The notes beneath the pieces are model-generated. The model was not told where the DNA came from. It worked only from the letters and a program-made list of their open reading frames with translations, and did not search any database. A DNA stretch of 64,000 nt from Microbacterium schleiferi (GTDB lineage: Bacteria > Actinomycetota > Actinomycetes > Actinomycetales > Microbacteriaceae): contig NZ_CP064760.1 in the NCBI RefSeq assembly GCF_015565955.1, forward strand, positions 1,488,001 through 1,552,000, read 5' to 3'. Positions 55,260-62,693 of the stretch are shown here, one piece after another. A program made the translations under genes and the position numbers. Each line of letters opens with the position of its first letter. The first letter of the stretch is position 1.

Positions 55260-56324
55260 CTAGCCTACGGGCGTGGCATCGCTCGTCGTGTCGGCGCCTT
55301 CCGCGATCAGCTCCCGCGCCATCGGAATGACCTTCGTGCCATACAGCTCGATCGAGCGCATCAGCTTGTCGTGCCCGAGCGTGCCGTTGGAGTACTTCAG
55401 ATCGAACCGGTCTACGCCCAACGTGAGCACGGTGTCGGCGATCTTTCGGGCTACGCGCTCGGGGGATCCCGAGTACACCGCTCCCCCGGCGCCGACGTCG
55501 TGCTGGAACCGCATGCGACTGTACGGCGGCCAGCCGCGCTCTGCGCCGATCCGGTTGTTCATCGCCTCGAAGGCCGGGTAGGCCTCCTCCCACGCCTGCT
55601 CATCGGTGTCGGCGATGTGGCCCGGCGAGTGCACGCCGACGGGTTTGCGCTCGTGTCCGAAGGATGCCAGGGAGCGATGGAAGAGTTCCACGTATGGCGC
55701 AAAGCGCTCAGCGGGCCCGCCGATGATGGCGAGCATGAGACCGAACCCATAGCGCGCGGTGCGCACAACAGACTCCGGGGATCCGCCGACACCCACCCAG
55801 GTCGTCAGCCCCGGTCCTTCGGTCTTCGGATAGACGTCGGCGTTCGTGAGCGCAGCGCGGGTGCGGCCGGACCACGTCACCGGAGCCTCGTCACGCAGCA
55901 GCGCGAACAGTTCGAGCTTCTCCTCGAACAGCGCCTCATAGTCGCCCAGGTCGAACCCGAACAGCGGGAAGGACTCGATGAACGAGCCGCGTCCCAGGAC
56001 CACCTCCGCACGCCCGCCGGAGACCGCATCCAGCGTCGCGAACCGCTCGTACACGCGCACCGGGTCATCGGAGGAGAGCACCGTGACGGCGGTACCGAGG
56101 TGGATGTCACGCGTTCGTCCGGCAATCGCGGCGAGCACGATCTCGGGGCTCGAGACCGCGAAATCAGGGCGGTGGTGCTCCCCCACGCCGATGAATGAGA
56201 TACCCAGCTCGTCGGCGAGCACCGCCTGGTCGACGAGGTTTCGCAGCGTCTGCGCGTCGGAGAGTTGCTTCCCGCTCTCGTCGTGCGTGACATCACCGAA
56301 GGTATCAAGGCCGAACTGGATCAT
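55260..56324 (-). CDS. LLM class flavin-dependent oxidoreductase
   Basis: Luciferase-like TIM-barrel flavoprotein of 354 residues, using FMN or F420. Landmarks are GLDTFGD near the N-terminus, GVGEHHRPDFAVSSP, the RVYERFATLDAVSGGRAEVVLGRGS segment, and GVGGSPESVVRTARYG. I choose ATG 56324 because AAAGGA lies 8 nt before it, giving a start that matches the family. It ends 4 bp before the SGNH hydrolase. The substrate is unknown. Confidence 0.88.
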   Translation of the reverse strand: MIQFGLDTFGDVTHDESGKQLSDAQTLRNLVDQAVLADELGISFIGVGEHHRPDFAVSSPEIVLAAIAGRTRDIHLGTAVTVLSSDDPVRVYERFATLDAVSGGRAEVVLGRGSFIESFPLFGFDLGDYEALFEEKLELFALLRDEAPVTWSGRTRAALTNADVYPKTEGPGLTTWVGVGGSPESVVRTARYGFGLMLAIIGGPAERFAPYVELFHRSLASFGHERKPVGVHSPGHIADTDEQAWEEAYPAFEAMNNRIGAERGWPPYSRMRFQHDVGAGGAVYSGSPERVARKIADTVLTLGVDRFDLKYSNGTLGHDKLMRSIELYGTKVIPMARELIAEGADTTSDATPVG

Positions 56325-56385
56325 GACGGCATCCTTTCCATGCACATGCATAGAACCATCGACGTCCGCGCGCTATTCCGGAGCC

Positions 56386-58059
56386 TCAACCAACCACAGC
56401 CGCGCGAAGTGTGTCGAGACCGACGCCGCCGATATCGAGGGCTCGCTTGTGGAACGCCTTGATGTCGAAGGAGTCGCCCTCCTTCTCGGCGACCGTGTCA
56501 CGCAGCTGCTCCCAGATACGCTGCCCCACCTTGTACGAGGGGGCTTGGCCCGGCCAGCCGAGGTAGCGGTTGACTTCGAACTGAATGAACTCGTCCGACA
56601 TGTTGACATTGCGGCGCATGAAGGCGAGGGCGTAGTCGTGATCCCACACACCGTCGCCATCCAGACGGGGCTTGCCGAGGTGCACGCCGATGTCGAGGAC
56701 GACGCGGGCAGCCCGCATCCGCTGCCCATCGAGCATGCCGAGCCGGTCGGCGGGGTCATCGAGGTAGCCGAGTTGCTGCATCAGTCGCTCTGCGTACAGT
56801 GCCCAGCCCTCGGCGTGACCCGACGTGCCCGCCAGCAGACGCCGCCAGGAGTTCAGCTGGGCGCGGTTGTAGACCGCCTGCGCGATCTGCAGGTGGTGGC
56901 CCGGGACGCCCTCGTGGTACACGGTCGTCAGCTCGCGCCAGGTGTCGAACTCATCGACGCCCTCGGGAACCGACCACCACATACGGCCGGGACGCGAGAA
57001 GTCGTCGGTCGGACCGGTGTAGTAGATCCCGCCCTCTCTGGTCGGCGCGATCATGCACTCCAACGTGCGGATGGGCTCGGGAATGTCGAAGTGGGTCTTG
57101 CCGAGCTCGGCGACGGCGTGATCGCTGGTCCGCTGCATCCACGCCTGCAGAGCCTCGGTGCCGTGGAGCTTGCGCGCCGGATCCTTCTCGAGAAACGCGA
57201 CGGCCTCTTCGACGCTTGCTCCCGGGAGGATCTCGTCGGCGATCTCTTCCTGTTCGGCGACCATGCGCGCGAGCTCCTCGATGCCCCACTCGTAGGTTTC
57301 ATCGAGGTCGACGGTTGCGCCGAGGAAGCGTCGCGAGTGCAGCGCGTAGAGATCTCGACCGACGCCGTCCTGTTCGGGGGCAACGGGAGCGACCTCGGCC
57401 GCGAGCACATCGGCGAGCTCCTCATACGCAACACGCGCGGCGCCGGCGGCATTGGACAGGTCGCGCGCGAGGGATGCCGGGAGCTGCCCGTCCGCGGGCG
57501 CTGCCTCCGCGGCGAACTCCGCGAAGAAACCGCGGTCGCTGGTGTAGCGACCGATCTGCGTGACGACCTCGTGCACCTGCCGCCGAGCAGGGACTGTGCC
57601 TTCCGAGACCCCGGCTCGGAGCGTCTCAATGTAGCTCCGAACCGCGTCTGGGATCGCTCCCAGTCGCGTCGCGATGACGGACCAGTCCTCGGCCGTCTCG
57701 GTGGGCATCAGGTCGAAGACCGCGCGGATGTCCTGGGGCGGCGAGGCGATGACGTTCAGGTCACGCAGGTGCCACCGGGCGTCGTGGAGTTCGAGATCGA
57801 GTTCCAGCTCACGCGTGAGGTCAGCCTTGGTGACGCGATCGATGTCGTCGACAGGCTCGGCGCGGCCGAGCGCGGCTAGGGTCTGACGGGCCTCGTCGGC
57901 AAGCGCGTCAGCGCCCGCGGGCGAGTAGTCGCCGTAACGCGCGTTGTGCTCAGAACGACCGATGTAGGTGGCAAGGGTGGGGACGCGCTCGGCGAGCGTA
58001 TCGACCCACGCGTCTGCGATCGCGTCGATGGGCGTGGCAGATCGAGGGGCTTCAGTCAT
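56386..58059 (-). CDS. DUF885 family protein (putative metallohydrolase)
   Basis: A 557-residue protein of the DUF885 family, related in fold to M32/M3-type metallopeptidases. The metal-site pattern is YHEGVPGHHLQ (about residue 395) with downstream EGWALYAERL, while the rest is mostly helical. No signal peptide is seen. ATG 58059 is preceded, 7 nt away, by a TAGGCT box. It is possibly a peptidase; activity is not established for most members. Confidence 0.87.
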   Translation of the reverse strand: MTEAPRSATPIDAIADAWVDTLAERVPTLATYIGRSEHNARYGDYSPAGADALADEARQTLAALGRAEPVDDIDRVTKADLTRELELDLELHDARWHLRDLNVIASPPQDIRAVFDLMPTETAEDWSVIATRLGAIPDAVRSYIETLRAGVSEGTVPARRQVHEVVTQIGRYTSDRGFFAEFAAEAAPADGQLPASLARDLSNAAGAARVAYEELADVLAAEVAPVAPEQDGVGRDLYALHSRRFLGATVDLDETYEWGIEELARMVAEQEEIADEILPGASVEEAVAFLEKDPARKLHGTEALQAWMQRTSDHAVAELGKTHFDIPEPIRTLECMIAPTREGGIYYTGPTDDFSRPGRMWWSVPEGVDEFDTWRELTTVYHEGVPGHHLQIAQAVYNRAQLNSWRRLLAGTSGHAEGWALYAERLMQQLGYLDDPADRLGMLDGQRMRAARVVLDIGVHLGKPRLDGDGVWDHDYALAFMRRNVNMSDEFIQFEVNRYLGWPGQAPSYKVGQRIWEQLRDTVAEKEGDSFDIKAFHKRALDIGGVGLDTLRAAVVG

Positions 58060-58086
58060 GCGATCGAGCCTAGTCAGAACGAGCTG

Positions 58087-60735
58087 TCAGTGCCCGGCTT
58101 GGTTCCAGTCGCCGCCACGGCCCACTTCGACATCCAGCGGCACGGACAGCGTGGCCGCGTCGGCCATTCGTGCCCGCACGATCGTCTCGGCCTGCTCCCA
58201 CTCCCCTGGCGCAACTTCAACGACGAGCTCATCGTGGATCTGCAGCAGCACGCGCGACCGGAGGTCGCTGTCGCGAAGGTCCTGGTGGATCCGGAAGAGC
58301 GCGATCTTCATGATGTCGGCAGCGCTGCCTTGGATCGGCGCGTTGAGGGCCGCACGCTCAGCGTTCTCGCGAAGCACACGGTTGGGACTGGTGAGGTCGG
58401 GGAATGGGCGACGGCGACCGAAGATCGTCTCGGTGTACCCGTCGATCCGAGCCTTCTCCACGGATGCGCGCAGGTAGTCGCGCACCGCACCGAATCGCGC
58501 GAAGTACTCCATCATGAGCTGCTTGGCCTCGGCCTGCTCGATACGCAACTGCTTCGACAGCCCGAACGCCGAGAGCCCGTAGACGAGGCCGTACGACATG
58601 GCTTTGACCTTTGTGCGCATCTGGGGAGTGACGTCTGCGGGGTCCACCCCGAACACGCGAGCGCCGACGAACCGATGCAGGTCCTCGCCGGAGTTGAAGG
58701 CTTCGATGAGCCCAGGATCCTCAGACAGGTGCGCCATGATGCGCATCTCGATCTGCGAGTAGTCAGCCGTCAGGAGTGTCTCGTAGCCATCGCCGACAAC
58801 GAAAGCGGAACGGATGCGGCGGCTGTCGTCGGTGCGGATGGGAATGTTCTGCAGGTTGGGATCGGTACTCGAGAGTCGTCCGGTCTGGCTGCCGGTTTGC
58901 ACGTACGTCGTGTGGATGCGGCCGTCGGCGCCGATGGCCGCATCGAGCGACTCGATGATCTGGCGCAGCTTCGTCGCTTCGCGGTGCTGGAGGAGCAGCC
59001 CCAAGAACGGGTGGGGGTTGGTTTCCTGCAGATCGGCGAGGACCGCCGCATCCGTGGAGTAGCCGGTCTTGGTTTTGCGTGTCTTTGGGAGCCCGAGCTC
59101 TTCGAACAGCACCTCTTGCAGCTGCTTCGGCGACCCGAGGTTGACTTCGCGGCCGATCGTGGCGAACGCGTCGGTGGCGATCGCATCAGCACGGGCGCCC
59201 AGCTCAGCGGAGAACCCCGCGAGGGTGTCGTGCGAAACCGCGACCCCGTCCAGCTCCATGTCGACGAGCGCATCGAGCGTCGGTAGTTCGATATCGCGCA
59301 GGACACCCGCGAGGGCGTCGGGAAGCTCGGCACGAAGCGCGGTTGCGACGCGCAGCGTGAACCACGAGAGCTGACCCGGGGTCGCGCCCTCGGTTTCGGG
59401 GATCAGTTGCGTCGGATCGGCTTCCGGGAGCCTCTCCCCCAGGTAGCGATCCACGAGATCGGCGAGGGTCTTGTCGGGGAAGCTCGGTCGCAGCAGCCAC
59501 CCGGCCAGCGCCGTGTCGAACGTGACTCCGCCCACCGCAAGGCCCGCGCGGCGCAACATCTTGACCTGCGGCTTCGCGTCGGCGAACACCTTCGGGCTGT
59601 CCGACGAGAACCAGGGCGCCAGGTGCGCGACTGACTCGTCGGTCCAGCTCGTCTCCACCACATCGCTCTCGCGCGCAAAACCGAGACGCGCGGGTATCGA
59701 GGCAGAACTCGGCGTTCCCGCGACAGGGACGACGGTGATCGCGACCTCGCCCGAACCGCTGGCGAGCCAGGCCGCCAGAGCACCCGGCTCTAGCTCGGCG
59801 GCACCGGGAACCGCGACCGTGGGTGCGGATGCCACGGGCTCTTCCCCACCGAGTGCCTCGAAGACCCTCGGCAGAAGCGTGCGGAACTCGAGACGCGCGA
59901 AGATGTCGCGAACCTCCTGCGCGTCTATAGCTGTGACGGCGAGATCGTCAGGTGCGACGGGCAGTTCGACATCCCGCAGGAGCCGATTCAGCGCCCGGTT
60001 GCGCTTGACATCATCGAGGTGTTCCCGCAGGTTGTTTCCGACCACGCCCGTGACACGATCCGCGTTCTCGAGCAGCTCGTCGAGGGAGCCGAACTGCGTC
60101 AGCCACTTCACCGCGGTCTTCTCCCCCACCTTGGGCACGCCCGGGAGGTTGTCGCTGGTCTCGCCGACGAGCGCAGCAATGTCGGGGTATTGCTCGGGGG
60201 GCACGCCGTAGCGCTCGCGCACGGTCTCGGGGTCGTAGCGCTTGAGCTGTGAGACGCCCTGGACGCTCGGGTAGAGCAGCGTCGTGCGCTCATCGACGAG
60301 CTGAATCGTGTCGCGGTCGCCCGAGCAGACGAGAACGTTATAGCCCGCGTCAGCACCGCGGGTGGCGAGTGTCGCGAGGATGTCGTCGGCTTCGATGTCT
60401 TCCTTCTGAAGAACCGTGATGTTCATGGCGCGCAGGCAGTCCTGCAGCAGCGGGATCTGGCCCTGGAACTCCTTCGGCGTCTCCGCCCGATTGGCCTTGT
60501 ATTCGGCATACTCACGGGTGCGGAACGACTGCCGTGAGGTATCGAACGCGACAGCGACGTGGGTGGGCTTTTCGGCCTTCAGGAGGTTCACGAACATGGA
60601 CAAGAACCCGTAGATCCCGTTCGTGTGCTGCCCGTCTTTCGTCGTGAAGTTCTCGACGGGGAGCGCGAAAAACGCCCGGAATGCCAGCGAATGGCCGTCA
60701 ACAACCAGGAGGGTAGGCTTCGAGGAGTCCGTCAC
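58087..60735 (-). CDS. polA: DNA polymerase I
   Basis: Repair and Okazaki-fragment polymerase of 882 residues. N-terminal 5' nuclease: DIEADDILATLA, CSGDRDTIQLV and LVGETSDNLPGVPKVG carry the metal Asp residues. The middle 3'-5' exonuclease-like domain lacks the normal metal-binding acidic motifs, as in other actinobacterial PolA. The C-terminal polymerase has TADYSQIEMR (motif A), KVKAMSYGLVYGLSAFG (motif B) and QIHDELVVEV (motif C). A TAGGCT box ends 6 nt before GTG 60735. It is divergent from a thioesterase gene. Confidence 0.96.
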   Translation of the reverse strand: MTDSSKPTLLVVDGHSLAFRAFFALPVENFTTKDGQHTNGIYGFLSMFVNLLKAEKPTHVAVAFDTSRQSFRTREYAEYKANRAETPKEFQGQIPLLQDCLRAMNITVLQKEDIEADDILATLATRGADAGYNVLVCSGDRDTIQLVDERTTLLYPSVQGVSQLKRYDPETVRERYGVPPEQYPDIAALVGETSDNLPGVPKVGEKTAVKWLTQFGSLDELLENADRVTGVVGNNLREHLDDVKRNRALNRLLRDVELPVAPDDLAVTAIDAQEVRDIFARLEFRTLLPRVFEALGGEEPVASAPTVAVPGAAELEPGALAAWLASGSGEVAITVVPVAGTPSSASIPARLGFARESDVVETSWTDESVAHLAPWFSSDSPKVFADAKPQVKMLRRAGLAVGGVTFDTALAGWLLRPSFPDKTLADLVDRYLGERLPEADPTQLIPETEGATPGQLSWFTLRVATALRAELPDALAGVLRDIELPTLDALVDMELDGVAVSHDTLAGFSAELGARADAIATDAFATIGREVNLGSPKQLQEVLFEELGLPKTRKTKTGYSTDAAVLADLQETNPHPFLGLLLQHREATKLRQIIESLDAAIGADGRIHTTYVQTGSQTGRLSSTDPNLQNIPIRTDDSRRIRSAFVVGDGYETLLTADYSQIEMRIMAHLSEDPGLIEAFNSGEDLHRFVGARVFGVDPADVTPQMRTKVKAMSYGLVYGLSAFGLSKQLRIEQAEAKQLMMEYFARFGAVRDYLRASVEKARIDGYTETIFGRRRPFPDLTSPNRVLRENAERAALNAPIQGSAADIMKIALFRIHQDLRDSDLRSRVLLQIHDELVVEVAPGEWEQAETIVRARMADAATLSVPLDVEVGRGGDWNQAGH

Positions 60736-60784
60736 TCTGTCAGCCTACCCACGGCATCCGACAGCACTCTCCGCGAAGGTGGTC

Positions 60785-61240
60785 ATGAGCACGCAGCATC
60801 CAGCAGACGTCAACGGCATGGAGTGGGCGGCGCGACGAGGCATGGGAACGCTGGCCGAAAAGATGGGGATGGAGTTCCTCGAGTTCACCGTCGAGCGGTC
60901 GGTCGCGACGATGCCCGTCGAGGGCAACACGCAACCCATTGGCCTCATGCATGGCGGCGCATACGTCGTGCTCGGTGAGTCGCTCGGGTCGATGTCTGCG
61001 AACCTGTGGGCTGGTGCTGGGCGCCTCGCCGTCGGCGTCGATATCAACGCGACGCACACGCGGTCGGCGCGGTCCGGTCTTGTGACGGGCGTGTGCACGC
61101 CCGTGCACCTGGGACGAAGCATGACCGTGCACGAGATCGTCGTGACCGATGATCAGGGACGGCGCTGTTCCACCATCCGGATCACGAACCTCATCAAGGA
61201 TGTGCCGCTCCCCGAAGAGCTCACGCGCCCGCAGGCGTGA
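60785..61240 (+). CDS. PaaI-type hotdog-fold thioesterase
   Basis: A 151-residue hotdog-fold protein with the NTQPIGLMHGGAYVVLGESLGS motif region that marks the PaaI/ComA-like acyl-CoA thioesterases (Gly-rich active loop, catalytic Glu/Asp). ATG 60785 has GAAGGTGG upstream. It is divergent from polA and convergent with the ANTAR gene. Close relatives act on aromatic acyl-CoA or 1,4-dihydroxy-2-naphthoyl-CoA; which one applies is unknown. Confidence 0.88.
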   Translation: MSTQHPADVNGMEWAARRGMGTLAEKMGMEFLEFTVERSVATMPVEGNTQPIGLMHGGAYVVLGESLGSMSANLWAGAGRLAVGVDINATHTRSARSGLVTGVCTPVHLGRSMTVHEIVVTDDQGRRCSTIRITNLIKDVPLPEELTRPQA

Positions 61241-61271
61241 GTTCGCTCACCGGGCCACCGACCGCGGAGCT

Positions 61272-61892
61272 TTAGGCCTTCTTCGGTGCCAGCTGCTCGA
61301 TGATCGCCTTGGCGACGTCCTGCATCGTGAGCCGGCGGTCCATCGAAGCCTTCTGAATCCAGCGGAAGGCCTCCGGCTCGGAGAGCCCCATCTTCTCGTT
61401 GAGCAGGCCCTTGGCCCGGTCCACGAGCTTGCGCGTCTCGAACCGTTCGACCATGTCGGCCACTTCGGCCTCGAGGGTCAGGATCTGCTCGTGGCGGGCG
61501 AGGGCGATCTCGATCGCGGGAAGCAGATCGTTCGGCGTGAAGGGCTTGACGACGTATGCGAGGGCACCGGCTTCGCTCGCGCGCTCGACCAGCTCCTTCT
61601 GGCTGAACGCCGTGAGCAACACGACCGGAGCGATGTTGTTCTTGTTGAGCTTCTCGGCTGCGGAGATGCCGTCGAGCTGGGGCATCTTGACGTCCATGAT
61701 GACGAGGTCGGGCCGGAGCTCGGTCGCGAGCTGGACTGCGCTTTCCCCGTCCCCGGCTTCACCGACGACGTCGAACCCGTTGTCGCGAAGGATCTCGACG
61801 ATGTCGAGTCGGATGAGGGACTCATCTTCCGCCACGACGACGCGGCGGGGGGTCTGGGAGGCGGACGTAGCGGCCTGTTCTTGCTCTGTCAC
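61272..61892 (-). CDS. ANTAR-domain response regulator
   Basis: A 206-residue regulator: N-terminal receiver domain with acidic pocket (VVVAEDESLIRLD), phosphorylation Asp in LVIMDVKMPQLDG (about D73), Thr in LLTAFSQ and Lys in YVVKPF, then a coiled coil and a C-terminal ANTAR RNA-binding domain (VDRAKGLLNEKMGLSEPEAFRWIQ). ANTAR proteins bind paired RNA hairpins and act as antiterminators. GTG 61892 lies 6 nt after a TAGGAT box. Mycobacterial Rv1626, near pykA and polA, is the likely ortholog. Confidence 0.93.
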   Translation of the reverse strand: MTEQEQAATSASQTPRRVVVAEDESLIRLDIVEILRDNGFDVVGEAGDGESAVQLATELRPDLVIMDVKMPQLDGISAAEKLNKNNIAPVVLLTAFSQKELVERASEAGALAYVVKPFTPNDLLPAIEIALARHEQILTLEAEVADMVERFETRKLVDRAKGLLNEKMGLSEPEAFRWIQKASMDRRLTMQDVAKAIIEQLAPKKA

Positions 61893-61930
61893 CTTTGAAT
61901 CCTACGGTATCGTCAATGCGGACGTGCCCG

Positions 61931-62013
61931 GCCGGTGTGGCGGAATGGCAGACGCGACCGACTCAAAATCGGTTGCCCGAACGGGCGTGTGGGTTCGACT
62001 CCCACCACCGGCA
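61931..62013 (+). tRNA. tRNA-Leu (anticodon CAA)
   Basis: An 83-nt class II tRNA. The acceptor stem is GCCGGTG/CACCGGC with discriminator A, the anticodon stem-loop is ACCGA-CTCAAAA-TCGGT giving anticodon CAA, the variable arm is in TGCCCGAACGGGCGT, and the T-arm is GTGGG-TTCGACT-CCCAC. CCA is not encoded. Its 3' end and terminator recur 161 bp downstream. Confidence 0.95.
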
Positions 62014-62015
62014 CG

Positions 62016-62055
62016 TGTGAAAGGCCGCGACCCGTCAGGGTTGCGGCCTTTCACA
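62016..62055 (+). terminator. Terminator of tRNA-Leu(CAA)
   Basis: An 18-bp stem with one G-T pair (62016-62033 with 62038-62055) and a GTCA loop, starting 2 nt after the tRNA. An identical hairpin occurs at 62177-62216. Confidence 0.82.
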
Positions 62056-62073
62056 GGTCATGATGGCGCGGCT

Positions 62074-62156
62074 TGGGAAGAACGCACAGTGTGGGTGGGC
62101 CCACGCGGTCGGAGGCTCCGCGCGCTGCGCAGCGGCGCGTGGAGTGGCCGTGGGGA
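62074..62156 (+). mobile_element. tRNA-linked short element, copy B
   Basis: An 83-bp insert between the two repeats of the tRNA-Leu(CAA) 3' end. It holds the palindrome GTGGGCCCAC (62094 on), a 13-bp hairpin with a GCA loop (CTCCGCGCGC to GCGCGTGGAG) and ends GTGGGGA, with the C that follows shared with tRNA position 56. The last 63 bp match copy A at 57 positions. No ORF. Mobility is inferred from the repeat structure. Confidence 0.55.
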
Positions 62157-62234
62157 CGACTCCCACCACCGGCACGTGTGAAAGGCCGCGACCCGTCAGG
62201 GTTGCGGCCTTTCACAGGTCACGATGGCGCGGCT
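62157..62234 (+). repeat. Second copy of tRNA-Leu(CAA) 3' end plus terminator
   Basis: A 78-bp direct repeat of 61996-62073 (77 of 78 identical, period 161 bp). It holds tRNA nucleotides 56-73, the terminator hairpin (62177-62216) and 18 nt beyond. It ends at the stop codon of the convergent SHOCT gene. Not a working tRNA. Confidence 0.87.
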
Positions 62235-62623
62235 CAGGCGCCGAAGAACTGGTTTCCGAGGGCCTTGCTCTTGAGTGCGTCGAACTCGCCCTGCGAGATC
62301 GTGCCGGCATCCAGCAGCGCCTTCGCGCGCTCGATCTCGGCGGACGGGTTCGCCGAAGCAGCGGGGTGGTACTCATCGGTCTCGGGAACGACACCGCGAC
62401 GGAGGCTCGCACGCGCAGCCATACCGCGGCCGCGCGCGATCACGTACACGAGGGCTGTCAGGAAGGGCACGAGCACCAGGAAGACGATCCAGAGCGCTTT
62501 CCAGCCGCCCGCCAGGGTGTGGTCGCGGAACAGATCGATGATGATCAGCGCGACGACGTAGATGTAGGCCGCGATGTAGAACATCACGAGCGCGAACCAG
62601 AAGATGTCCCAGATGCCGAGCAC
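62234..62623 (-). CDS. PLDc_N/SHOCT domain membrane protein
   Basis: A 129-residue protein with two membrane helices (about residues 5-29 and 43-64), matching the PLDc_N (cardiolipin-synthase-like N-terminal) region, then a linker and a C-terminal SHOCT motif (IERAKALLDAGTISQGEFDALKSKAL). GTG 62623 has GGAGGT upstream. SHOCT is an oligomerisation helix in many small membrane proteins. Its stop codon is touched by the tRNA-Leu duplication. Function unknown. Confidence 0.82.
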   Translation of the reverse strand: MLGIWDIFWFALVMFYIAAYIYVVALIIIDLFRDHTLAGGWKALWIVFLVLVPFLTALVYVIARGRGMAARASLRRGVVPETDEYHPAASANPSAEIERAKALLDAGTISQGEFDALKSKALGNQFFGA

Positions 62624-62638
62624 GGCTACCTCCGAATG

Positions 62639-62681
62639 CGAAAGGGTCGCGCTCAGCCTAGTGCTGGGCGCGACCCTTTCG
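62639..62681 (-). terminator. Terminator of pyk, with a -10-like box in its loop
   Basis: A 14-bp stem CGAAAGGGTCGCGC / GCGCGACCCTTTCG (62639-62652 with 62668-62681). It follows the pyk stop. On the minus strand its loop contains TAGGCT (62660-62655), about 31 nt before the SHOCT gene start, so it may also hold that gene's promoter. Confidence 0.78.
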
Positions 62682-62693
62682 TGTGTCGTGCGA

